From: Paenibacillus glycanilyticus
GTDB taxonomy: Bacteria; Bacillota; Bacilli; Paenibacillales; Paenibacillaceae
Reading direction: 5' to 3'
DNA: 64,000 nucleotides
Assembly: GCF_023715145.1 (NCBI RefSeq)
Contig: NZ_JAMBNP010000006.1
Span: forward strand, 1-64,000
Shown: positions 8,880 through 17,587 of the stretch, piece by piece
How positions within the stretch are numbered: the first letter of the stretch is position 1
Layout: each line of letters opens with the position of its first letter
Program-made: the position numbers and the translations under genes
Notes under the pieces: generated by a model
What the model was told of the DNA's origin: nothing
Databases searched by the model: none
The model's input: the letters and a program-made list of their open reading frames with translations, nothing else

Positions 8880-11800
8880 CTACACTTCTGCTTGGTAGAG
8901 GGCGATGTTGTCAAAGTACCCTTTGCCGCCCGTGGCGGTCGCGCCGAGCTTTAACATCAGCTGCACGCTTCCGGTAACATTCGCGTCGCTAGGGCCGGAA
9001 GACACCAAAACGTTGTCCAGATAGAGCGCAAAGTTCCATTTCGTGCCGTTGTGGGTAAAATCCACTTTGAAATGATGCCACGCATCCTTGGTATAGTAAG
9101 CATTGCCCCAAGTGTTCCACGAACGCAGATTTAAATCACTGCCTTGCGCGGGTCCGTCGCTGTCATAAAATCTCGAGCTCCACCCGAGATAGAGAGCGTT
9201 TCCGGTCGTAACGCCGCTGCCCATAAAGTCATATTCCAATCTGTAGCTGACGTTCGGCTCAAGCGTAACCGCCGGGAACTGATACATACTATTTCCGTCA
9301 GTCTGGGTGATCTCAAGCGCCTTCCCGCCCACTTCGCCCGGAGCGGAGACAATCGCGCTGCCGGTGCCGGCCCATCCGATAACCTCACTCGGAGCGCTGC
9401 GCGAGTCGAAATTTTCCTCTAGCAGGACGTTATATGGGGTCTCCGGCTTTTTGCCTTGGTAGAGCTCGACGTTGTCGAAGTAGTTGTTTCCGCCGGCCCC
9501 GCCAACCTTCAACATCAGTTGCTGGGTGAGAGAAACCGCGCCGTTTACATCGTTTTCATCTACGAGCACGCCATCGAGGAAGAGTCTAACGCTCCACTTC
9601 GCGCCGCTATGCTTGAACTCCGCTTTGAAATGATGCCACTCGTCTTTCGTATACGACTTAGCGACCCAGCTCTGCCACATGCGCAGATTCAGCTTGCTCG
9701 CATCGCTTCCGCCGTCGCTGTCATAAAATCTCTCGCTCCAGCCGAGATAGAGAGCGTTCCCGGTGCTCGTGCCGCTGCCCATAAAATCATATTCCAAGGT
9801 GTAGTCGATCCCAGGCTCAAACGCGATCGCGGGGAATTGATATAAGCTATTGCCGTCAGTTTGAGTAATCCCAAGCGCCTTCCCGCCCACTCCGCCCGGA
9901 GCGGTGACAATCGCGCTGCCGGTGCCGGCCCATCCAACAACCTCGCTCGGAGCGCTGCGCGAGTCGTAGTTTTCTTCGTACAGGACCGCGTATTGAACTT
10001 CAAGCTCCTCGAACTCTGCCGTTACGACGACGTCCTCGCTCGGCATGAGGTATACATGGCTGCCGCTGGCCAGCGTCTGCTCCACGCCATTGATCTTGAG
10101 CCAGGACAGTGTATAGCCGTCGTCCGGGGTGATGGTCAGGTTAACCGTTTCGCCTTCGGCAGCAGTTGCCTTGTCCGCGGTGACCGAACCTCCGGTGATC
10201 TCACCGGGTACCGTAAAGCTGTGTGGCGTCGTCTCGCCCTCCTGCTGACCCTTATAAAGGAAGAAGTTATCAAAGTACGCTTTGCCGCCATTATCACTCA
10301 GATAGCCGTTCTTCAGCTTCACCGTCTGGTTCCCGATAGCAGTAGCGCTAGCGACAGGGCCGTTAGCCATAAGGATATTGTCGATGTAGAGCGTAAACGA
10401 CCATTTCACGCCGTCATGCCTGAACTGCAATTTGAAATGGTGCCACTGGTTTTGGCTATAGGCCTTCGCGCTCCAAGTGCTGGCCGACCGCACATTCATC
10501 ATGCCGTCCACCGGAGCGTCGCCGTCGAATAGCCGCTCACTGTCGTTCAAATAAAAACTTGTTCCGTCGATGCCGCCGTCACCCTTAAAGTCATATTCAA
10601 GGGTATAGTCGATGCCCGGCTCAAAGCTGATCCCAGGGAGTTGATACAGGTTATTGCCGGCACCCTGCGTAATTTCTACCGCCTTATTACCCTCGTCACC
10701 CTCCGGACGGTCAACAATCGCTGCTCTATCGCCGGCCCATGCTCCTCCGCCGACACTATTACTGTCGTCAAAGTTCTCGTCGTACAACACAGCGTATCCG
10801 TCGCCCGGCTCTATCTCGGCGAACGAAGCCGTCACGGTGACGTCCTCGCCCGGCATGGCAAACAGGTACTTGTTATCGCCGAGACCGGACAGTCCTGCAG
10901 CGCTGCCGTTGACCTTGAGCGAGCCGCTCTGCATTTTGTATTCGGGATTTGGAGCAACAGCGAGGGTGACCAGCTCGCCCTCTATCGCCTGAGCTTTATT
11001 AGCTGTAACGTTTCCGTTCTCCAGCTGGCCGATCGTAATATTGTGCGCCGCCGGCTCCGGTGTAGAAGCCTTTACAATGACGAACACCGGCTTCTCCGTA
11101 ACTCTTACGGTCACCTTTCCGTCAATGAGTTGAGACTTTATAGAGGTGGCGGAACCGGTATCGCTCTTGTCAACCAGCTCGACTAGCGTTACGTCCTCGA
11201 TATCCGCCTGAGGAATATCGGAAAGATCAAGCTCGTAATCCACATCGTTGCCGTCAACATCGCCCTTGGAGGTTCCAAGCCAGAGCGCGTAGCCCTTGCC
11301 GTTATTTTTGTCTTGCTCGTCTTTCCCAACATTAGCGTCCTCGAAGCCGAACCGAAGAACGTTCAGCGCGTTCTCGGGCGTAGTATTGTTATTGGTAAAG
11401 GCGTTGCCCGACGTGTCCCACGCTTCTACTTTTTTGGTATAGGCGGGAGTCTCCACTTCCTTCTCGAAGCGCATATCGCCTAGCCAGTTGCGCATGGCCG
11501 TGACATAGTACCAGGAAGGTTTCTTAGCGTTTGGACCCTCGCCTAACACTTCTTGGGTATCCAGATACCCGCTGGTATTGAATTTGCCGGCGGTACCCGT
11601 TCCTGAACCGCGCAGCATGAACTGCTGGGCACGATCCACGCCCCAGGACGCCAGGAGCAGAAATTCCCTCACGATCCAGCGGCCTTGAATTTCAAAACCG
11701 CCGATTACGTTTTGCAGGGTTGCCGGATTGTCCTTTCCAGGGAAGCTCGGATAAAGCTCCGGATTTAATTCGAGCTCCGCGTTGACGCCGGGATAATAAT

Positions 11801-14800
11801 CCTGATTCGCTTTGGCGGTGGTCGCCGTGCCTTGGGCGCTGTCCCAGCCCAGCTCGGATATCCACACCTCGGCGTTTGGATAATACAACGCGCGAAGATT
11901 CATGACCCAATTCATGCCGTACTCAAGGGGAACGTCTTGGCTCCACGTCTGCTTGGTCCACTGGTCCTCCTCTGGCGCGACGCCGCCTATCGACCTGCCG
12001 TTCGCGACGTCTTTGGAGTCGGGGGTGTAGTGGTGCACATTCAGTATGTCTACCGGGAACTGCTCGAACCTGTACAAGAAGTTTTGCTGTTCCTCGGGAT
12101 TTTCCTCTCCGAGCAGGGCTTCCTCTCTGGTGTAAGGCTTCAACTTCTCGGCATCATGCTTCCTATAGTACGAACCGCCTTCGAAGACGTAGTTAATATC
12201 CAGGTAATCGTCCTCGGTTCTGTAGGTCAGGAACCACTCTGTCATCTCTTCCAGGAACTTGAGATCGAGACCGCCTACGCCAGCTATGGACAGCTTGGCA
12301 TTAGGGTCGGCGTTCTTGATGCCCACGCCGGAATAAGGCTTGCCGGTGGCTTTCTCGGTGTAGATGTAATTCCCGCTCCGGGAGTTAACATCGATGTCCG
12401 TATCGTGTATCCACGACTTCATCGAGTTCATGTGGCCGTCGTAGTCCGCGCTGGTCATGGCCGCGAACTCATAGCCGTTCACTCCCTTGAGGTTCAATTC
12501 GTTGCCGTTCTCATAAGTCTCGATCAGGTTCAACCCGATTTCCTTGGAGGTGCCGGGGGCAACGTGCACCAGATCGGGATCGATGGTGCCGCCCTCCTCC
12601 GTGCTCTTTGCGCTTCCGTATCTAGCTACATGCTGCCATAGGCTCATGGCATGGCCCAGATAGGAATCGGGGTTCTCTCTGTCCCCATCACCCTGGTAAT
12701 TGGGAATGCTGAACGCGGGATCCTTTCTTTCGGCATCTCCGACATGCAGATTCTGCACGTCCAGATATACTTCCGCACCGGCGGCTTTCATGTTCCTGTA
12801 GTAAGCGTCAAATGCGCCCCAGGTGTTGACGAACGCCACCAGCGGCCTATCCGGATCGTCGATCATGCGCGGATCGTTGTCGCCGGCGTCCAGATCGTTC
12901 CCGGCCATATATTCCGTCCAGGACCAAGTGTGGTATTCTCTCGTCGTTCCGCTGACAGGGACGACGCTGCCATTAAGATCAGGATCATTAAAGAAGCTGT
13001 TTGTGCCGACAAACGTACCGAAGTCCGTATCGGATTCAGGTACTGTCTGTGGTTCTTTGTTCCAATCTATTGGTACGATTTCCCTTTTGCCGGTATCCGC
13101 GATCAGCGGTTCCAGCGGAAGGCCGAGAATAACAAACTCGGATAGGTTGACGTCGCGGTCGACTGTAATGATATCGTCCGCGAAATTAACATATTTGTAC
13201 GTCCCGCCGCTCAGCTTTTCGATTTTGATTTTCGAGGCGTTCTTAATCTCGTCGTAATTGTAGCCACCGCCGAAGCTGGCGGGGCTAGTAAGGTCCATTC
13301 GCACCCAGCTGTCGTCGTTGTTCATAGCGTGGGTGAACAGCTGCACATAATGGCCGTCCACATAAGCGGACACCCTGACAGAACCGCCCGCGACCTGCCA
13401 CTCACTGGTCTGGTCCGCTATGGCGTCTGATGTGGCCCCATACTTCGCGCCGTCAAAGAACCAGATCTCCTGAAGCGTATGCTTCTGATTGAGTGCGATC
13501 TCTAGCGTGCTGCTGCCGCCCTCGGCCGTTCTCCATACACTGTCATTTACCGGAAGCGCTTTCACTTCGTCGCTGAGTTTGGGCCAGTAGCCGTTCGGAG
13601 CTGCGGCGCTGATCTGGTCAAACGTCGTGAAGTCCTTGTAGTTCTCGTATCCGTCGAACAACAGGTAAGGCGATCCGTCGCTCTCAGCCTTGCCGTCGTT
13701 GCCCAGCCAAGACCTCTGCACCGCCGCCACCTTGCTGCGGGTGATGGGCTTGCCGAACATGACAAAGCTCGAAAGGTTTACGTCGGTGTCGAAGTTTCTG
13801 TATACGTCAGCGCCTTCCCACCAGTTGTATTTATCCTCGCTCACCTTTTCGATTTTGATTTTCGAGACTCTCTTGATCTCATCGTAGGTGAGACTGGTAT
13901 GGCTGGCGAAATCGCTCAGATCCCTAAGGTCTACCTGCACCCAGCTATCATCGTTGTTCATATCATAGGAGAATAGCAGCTCATACCTCTCCTCGTCTTC
14001 CAAGTAGCCGTACACATTGATAGACCCGCCAATGACCTCCCACTTGCTGCCTACGCCTTCAGGATCGTTCGGAACGTCGGGAACGGGGTTATCCGGATCC
14101 GTAAAGTTCCAATAAGCCGAGGGGCGGTACGCTCCTCCGTCAAAGAACCATATCTCCTCAAGCTCATGCCGCTGTTTAAGATCAATTTCAAGGACTCTGT
14201 TCGTGTTCCATGCTCCTCCGGCTGCCGATCTCCATACCTTGTCGGTATTGCCGTTCGGGATTAACTTGTCCTCTTGGCTTAGGATAGGCCAGTAGCCGGA
14301 CGGACTCGCCGCGCTGATCTGATCGAACGTGGTGAATTCCTTATAGGTCTCGTATCCGCTGAACAGCAGATACGGATTGCCGGGGGTCGTATCCTCGCCT
14401 TTCGTGCCCAGCCAGGATCTATCCACGTCAACAACCTCTTTGTCGCCTATGGTGACCCATCCGTCGTTGTCGCCTTCGACAGCGCTCGTCACATTAACGG
14501 TCAGTTGGCCGGACTGGGAAATTAGGTCGCCTTTTTTGTCCTGTGCTTTGCTTATAAGCGTGTATTCTCCCGGCTCGTTATAGGCGGTGTTAAAGGTAAA
14601 GGTTTGCGAATTGCCTTTTTTGATCTGTTTGATAGCCCAGATGTTCTCTCCCGCAACGATGCTGATATTGTTGTATGTACCCTTGCTGCCATTATTGGAT
14701 GCGGTAACCATATAAGTTACCGTCTCACCCGGTTCCACGGATGTTTTATCCGCGTTCAGGGATACGTCGATCCCCGCCGCGGTGCCCGCAAAAGCCTGGA

Positions 14801-14867
14801 CCGGGATGCTTGTCGACAAGATCATGATTACCGTAATCATAACTGCCAATAGCCTTCGTTTCATCAT
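8880..14867 (-). CDS. Secreted multimodular glycoside hydrolase-like protein (1995 aa, clan GH-A-like core)
   Basis: Signal peptide 1-26, then a CARDB/DUF11-like beta domain (about 32-130) and two related discoidin-like modules (148-375 and 384-585, both with WLG, FTTFDQISAA and GYWP motifs). The presumed catalytic barrel spans about 600-1170: ENGNEL (Glu790) fits the acid/base and WISELGWDS (Glu1005) the nucleophile of clan GH-A, and VHHY lies at 944-947. Two divergent InlB-type repeats (1276-1350, 1550-1622) alternate with three jelly-roll, probably sugar-binding modules (1358-1540, 1626-1805, 1812-1993). I cannot assign a GH family. AAGGAGGG precedes two in-frame ATGs. There is no SLH or sortase motif, so the protein is probably released. 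Expected role: first cut of the polysaccharide outside the cell. Confidence 0.8.
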   Translation of the reverse strand: MMKRRLLAVMITVIMILSTSIPVQAFAGTAAGIDVSLNADKTSVEPGETVTYMVTASNNGSKGTYNNISIVAGENIWAIKQIKKGNSQTFTFNTAYNEPGEYTLISKAQDKKGDLISQSGQLTVNVTSAVEGDNDGWVTIGDKEVVDVDRSWLGTKGEDTTPGNPYLLFSGYETYKEFTTFDQISAASPSGYWPILSQEDKLIPNGNTDKVWRSAAGGAWNTNRVLEIDLKQRHELEEIWFFDGGAYRPSAYWNFTDPDNPVPDVPNDPEGVGSKWEVIGGSINVYGYLEDEERYELLFSYDMNNDDSWVQVDLRDLSDFASHTSLTYDEIKRVSKIKIEKVSEDKYNWWEGADVYRNFDTDVNLSSFVMFGKPITRSKVAAVQRSWLGNDGKAESDGSPYLLFDGYENYKDFTTFDQISAAAPNGYWPKLSDEVKALPVNDSVWRTAEGGSSTLEIALNQKHTLQEIWFFDGAKYGATSDAIADQTSEWQVAGGSVRVSAYVDGHYVQLFTHAMNNDDSWVRMDLTSPASFGGGYNYDEIKNASKIKIEKLSGGTYKYVNFADDIITVDRDVNLSEFVILGLPLEPLIADTGKREIVPIDWNKEPQTVPESDTDFGTFVGTNSFFNDPDLNGSVVPVSGTTREYHTWSWTEYMAGNDLDAGDNDPRMIDDPDRPLVAFVNTWGAFDAYYRNMKAAGAEVYLDVQNLHVGDAERKDPAFSIPNYQGDGDRENPDSYLGHAMSLWQHVARYGSAKSTEEGGTIDPDLVHVAPGTSKEIGLNLIETYENGNELNLKGVNGYEFAAMTSADYDGHMNSMKSWIHDTDIDVNSRSGNYIYTEKATGKPYSGVGIKNADPNAKLSIAGVGGLDLKFLEEMTEWFLTYRTEDDYLDINYVFEGGSYYRKHDAEKLKPYTREEALLGEENPEEQQNFLYRFEQFPVDILNVHHYTPDSKDVANGRSIGGVAPEEDQWTKQTWSQDVPLEYGMNWVMNLRALYYPNAEVWISELGWDSAQGTATTAKANQDYYPGVNAELELNPELYPSFPGKDNPATLQNVIGGFEIQGRWIVREFLLLASWGVDRAQQFMLRGSGTGTAGKFNTSGYLDTQEVLGEGPNAKKPSWYYVTAMRNWLGDMRFEKEVETPAYTKKVEAWDTSGNAFTNNNTTPENALNVLRFGFEDANVGKDEQDKNNGKGYALWLGTSKGDVDGNDVDYELDLSDIPQADIEDVTLVELVDKSDTGSATSIKSQLIDGKVTVRVTEKPVFVIVKASTPEPAAHNITIGQLENGNVTANKAQAIEGELVTLAVAPNPEYKMQSGSLKVNGSAAGLSGLGDNKYLFAMPGEDVTVTASFAEIEPGDGYAVLYDENFDDSNSVGGGAWAGDRAAIVDRPEGDEGNKAVEITQGAGNNLYQLPGISFEPGIDYTLEYDFKGDGGIDGTSFYLNDSERLFDGDAPVDGMMNVRSASTWSAKAYSQNQWHHFKLQFRHDGVKWSFTLYIDNILMANGPVASATAIGNQTVKLKNGYLSDNGGKAYFDNFFLYKGQQEGETTPHSFTVPGEITGGSVTADKATAAEGETVNLTITPDDGYTLSWLKINGVEQTLASGSHVYLMPSEDVVVTAEFEELEVQYAVLYEENYDSRSAPSEVVGWAGTGSAIVTAPGGVGGKALGITQTDGNSLYQFPAIAFEPGIDYTLEYDFMGSGTSTGNALYLGWSERFYDSDGGSDASKLNLRMWQSWVAKSYTKDEWHHFKAEFKHSGAKWSVRLFLDGVLVDENDVNGAVSLTQQLMLKVGGAGGNNYFDNVELYQGKKPETPYNVLLEENFDSRSAPSEVIGWAGTGSAIVSAPGEVGGKALEITQTDGNSMYQFPAVTLEPNVSYRLEYDFMGSGVTTGNALYLGWSSRFYDSDGPAQGSDLNLRSWNTWGNAYYTKDAWHHFKVDFTHNGTKWNFALYLDNVLVSSGPSDANVTGSVQLMLKLGATATGGKGYFDNIALYQAEV

Positions 14868-14879
14868 TTTCCCTCCTTA

Positions 14880-15148
14880 TAAAAATAGTGAATCCAGGTG
14901 TGCCCTACAAAACGCCTTTTTCGGTGACCCCGCGGAAACAGACCGGGCTAACGATTCCGGGATAAGCGGGAACATGCTCAGCGAACACGAAAACACCCTT
15001 CCTTCCTATGAAAATGATGACTGGCCCGGTGCGTATAAAGTAACACATTCTATTGGCGGTATATATGGCATTTCATTGCCTTTCGTTTACTTTTTATGGC
15101 TTTACGGAAATATAGCGGGGAATCGCATCGACAAGCACGAATGATCCC
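14880..15148. other. Spacer upstream of the large hydrolase gene
   Basis: Gene-free leader that should carry the promoter of the minus-strand gene ending at 8880. I see no clear -35/-10 pair and no good cre match. Confidence 0.4.
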
Positions 15149-15200
15149 AAAAAAAACGCGGCGACCGCTCTTCGGATGATTACCGAAACTCGATCGCCGC
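15149..15200 (-). terminator. Terminator of the GH172-containing gene string
   Basis: The minus strand reads GCGGCGATCG, a 23-base loop, then CGGTCGCCGC (nine of ten pairs) followed by GTTTTTTTT. It lies 34 bases after the stop of the broken DUF2961 gene at 15234, which marks the end of the minus-strand catabolic set. Confidence 0.88.
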
Positions 15201-15233
15201 TTAATGAAATACTCTATTTTCTCTCGTCCGTTG

Positions 15234-16403
15234 TCACCGCGCATCCAATCCGGCGATTCTCAACTTCACGTCCGCGAGCTCGGTCAGATTGGATGCCGGG
15301 CTGTCCAGGTAGAAATAAGCGCAGCTCGACCAATCGTCCTCACGCTCGAAATTGCCGTAATCCGGAATGCTCTCCGGCTCGTCGGCGGCAAAGTCGATGA
15401 TCCGCTCTCCTTCGCGCGCCGCCATCGCCCGTACGCCCGACTCCTTGAACTTGTCGCGCGTCTGCGGATCCCAGTAGCCGATCTGCTGCATCGTTACCTT
15501 GATATCGCGCTGGAAGTAGACCGGGTCGGGCACGTGATAGCGGTAGAAGCAGAATGCCATGCTCGTCTTGTCGGCTACATGGCAGCCTTGATACAGGTTG
15601 CTGAACGTCCCCTGCTCCCAGCCGGTGCCGATGTAATCTTCCGTTCCTGTGCTGCAAAGACTCGGGTAGTCATCGTCTCTATCCAGGTATATTTTGCATT
15701 AGCCTTCGCCCCACCAGGATAGGCCATACCGGGACGTATCGGGCTTAACGCCGATGTTCGTACCGAGGAAGCGGCCGCGGCCCTGCAGCTTCGGCAGTAT
15801 CTCGTAATCCCGCCGCTGCGTCGTCGGATATTCCCGCCGAAAGTGCGCGTGGAAGTACAGAACGTCCGCCGCATGGCGGTCTCCCACCGTATAATCGACA
15901 TCATAGAAAAACATTCGCAGCGCCTCGTCTCCTTCATTCGTCACCGCGATCTTCATCCCGGTACGGAACGGCATCGGAACGGCGCAGTTAAAGCTCCTGC
16001 CTTCCGGACTGCTGAACAACGCCGATTGGAACGGCGTGACGAGACCGAGACCTGTGCCAAAAAAATCGCCGAGAGGGGCGCTGACCGCCGCCTTCGCTGA
16101 ACCGTCCCAATACATGTCGAGGCGGAGCGAACGCAGCATGCGCGGGCTTCTGTCGTTTATCGTAATCCAGATGCGCCGGACGATACCGCTGACCCCTTGC
16201 TCCTCGGCCAGCACGACCGTCTCCCCGGGAGCGATCGGCAGGAACGGCGAGCCTTTGCGGCCGCCTCCGGCGCGGGCTGCGGAACCTTTGGCACCCGTCC
16301 GGTTCTCGGGGCACGCCCAGCGCGTCTCCACCCCTTCGGGCATCGCGTACAGCGCATTTTCTCCATGCGCTCCGATTTCCGTTCCCATCCTATTTTGTAT
16401 CAT
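15234..16403 (-). pseudogene. DUF2961/GH172 gene interrupted by an in-frame TAA
   Basis: Two open frames, 15699-16403 and 15234-15698, lie in the same reading frame and together form one DUF2961 protein (about 389 codons) broken by a single TAA at 15699-15701. The family motif after GEG normally has Glu or a similar residue, so GAA to TAA is the simplest change. The stop falls between the two Glu motifs GEG and CSTGTEDYIG that are probably catalytic in GH172. The start at 16403 has AAAGGAGA nine bases upstream and overlaps the previous gene's end. It is either a pseudogene or a base error. The intact family removes fructofuranose or D-arabinofuranose residues. Confidence 0.85.
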
Positions 16404-17532
16404 CTGACGGCTTCTCCTTTCGTTCATTGCCCCACAGCCGCGTGCCTCCGCCGAGCGCTTGCCGCCATTCGTGTCGCCAGAGATGAACGTCCGGAATCGT
16501 AATTTCCGGCATATTCTGCCGCTTCTCCTTCGCCGGGAACGCCGGGAAAGGCTTATGCGGCTCCGCCTGGTACCAGTACGAAACGGTGCTTAAATCAAGC
16601 GTCAGGTTATTGTCATGTCCATGCTCGATGCTCGCGCGAAGCGACTTGTCGAAGTAGACTGGCTCCTCCAGCATGAACCGGTAACAGTGCGTCCTGCCCA
16701 TCCAGCCCAGCTTATCCGGCACGCGGGCATAGCCGAAATACGGATGCAAATAAACCTCGTTCGGGCACCAGGAGCTGTTGAAGAAATCCTCCGTCCCCGT
16801 ACCTTGGAGCGATCCCGGCCAATCCTCGCCGTCGACGAGCCACATGTCATCGCCTTCGCCGTACCACATCGGGCCCGGATTTTCCACGAAATAGTTGACC
16901 CCGACGAAATGGCCTTTGCCTTCGATATCGGCGAACAAATAATTGTTCGCGTCGCTCGGATTTTTGCCTTCCGGCGCGAGGATGCTCCATTCATTCTCCC
17001 CGGCTTCCGGATGCACATCGGTCAGCTCGCGGTTCCACCAGGCATGGAAACGGCCCATCGAAGCCGGCATCTCGCGGTGCTCCTCATAGTCAATGTAGTA
17101 ATAGAACGACCGGATCGGTTCATCGGACTCGTTCTGCAGCGTAATCCGCGCACCGCTGCCGAACGGCATCGGGAAATAGCAGTTCAGCGCTTTTCCCTTG
17201 GCAGGTGCCGCCGCCAGCGGCAGAGAGATGAAATTGTACTCTTCACCCCAGCCTTGGCCGAAGAAGTCGCCGAGAGGCGCCTCCACGCTTGGCTCCGTCT
17301 CTCCGTCCCAATACATGCGCAGTACGGCATTGCGGCGGATCATCTTGTCAAGCGTGTTGACCGTAATCCAAATATGCTTGATAATGCCCGCGCCGGGAAT
17401 GTCCGCCAGCACGGCCGTCTCGCCCGCCGGAATCGTCACGTAATCCTGGTTGCCCCCCGTGCGGTCGTAGCTCGATACCCGTTTGGTGCGAATGCCGTCC
17501 TTGATCTTGTAAATATCGTTAAGCAGGCTCAT
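16390..17532 (-). CDS. DUF2961 family protein, glycoside hydrolase family 172
   Basis: Intact 380-residue member of DUF2961, now GH172, a family with a jelly-roll fold and multimeric assembly. Characterised members act on alpha-D-fructofuranosides (including difructose anhydride) and alpha-D-arabinofuranosides. Family motifs are present: APLGDFFGQGWG, YGEGDDMWLVDGE, GTGTEDFFN and EHGHDNN. The Glu residues of GEGDD and GTGTED are 22 residues apart, close to the spacing of the catalytic pair reported for the family. No signal peptide, so it acts in the cytoplasm. ATG at 17532 follows AAGGGAGAG; an earlier ATG at 17643 lacks such a site. It sits between the helical-toroid gene and its broken paralogue. 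Confidence 0.87.
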   Translation of the reverse strand: MSLLNDIYKIKDGIRTKRVSSYDRTGGNQDYVTIPAGETAVLADIPGAGIIKHIWITVNTLDKMIRRNAVLRMYWDGETEPSVEAPLGDFFGQGWGEEYNFISLPLAAAPAKGKALNCYFPMPFGSGARITLQNESDEPIRSFYYYIDYEEHREMPASMGRFHAWWNRELTDVHPEAGENEWSILAPEGKNPSDANNYLFADIEGKGHFVGVNYFVENPGPMWYGEGDDMWLVDGEDWPGSLQGTGTEDFFNSSWCPNEVYLHPYFGYARVPDKLGWMGRTHCYRFMLEEPVYFDKSLRASIEHGHDNNLTLDLSTVSYWYQAEPHKPFPAFPAKEKRQNMPEITIPDVHLWRHEWRQALGGGTRLWGNERKEKPSDDTK

Positions 17533-17587
17533 CCAGTATCGCTCTCCCTTTACCTCGTTATTGTGTCCATCAGCAGGGTGCCCGGCG

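Noticed and set aside
15234..16427. Frameshift in the second GH172 gene
   Set aside because: At first the two open frames seemed shifted, but counting bases shows they share one frame. The lesion is a stop codon, not an insertion or deletion.
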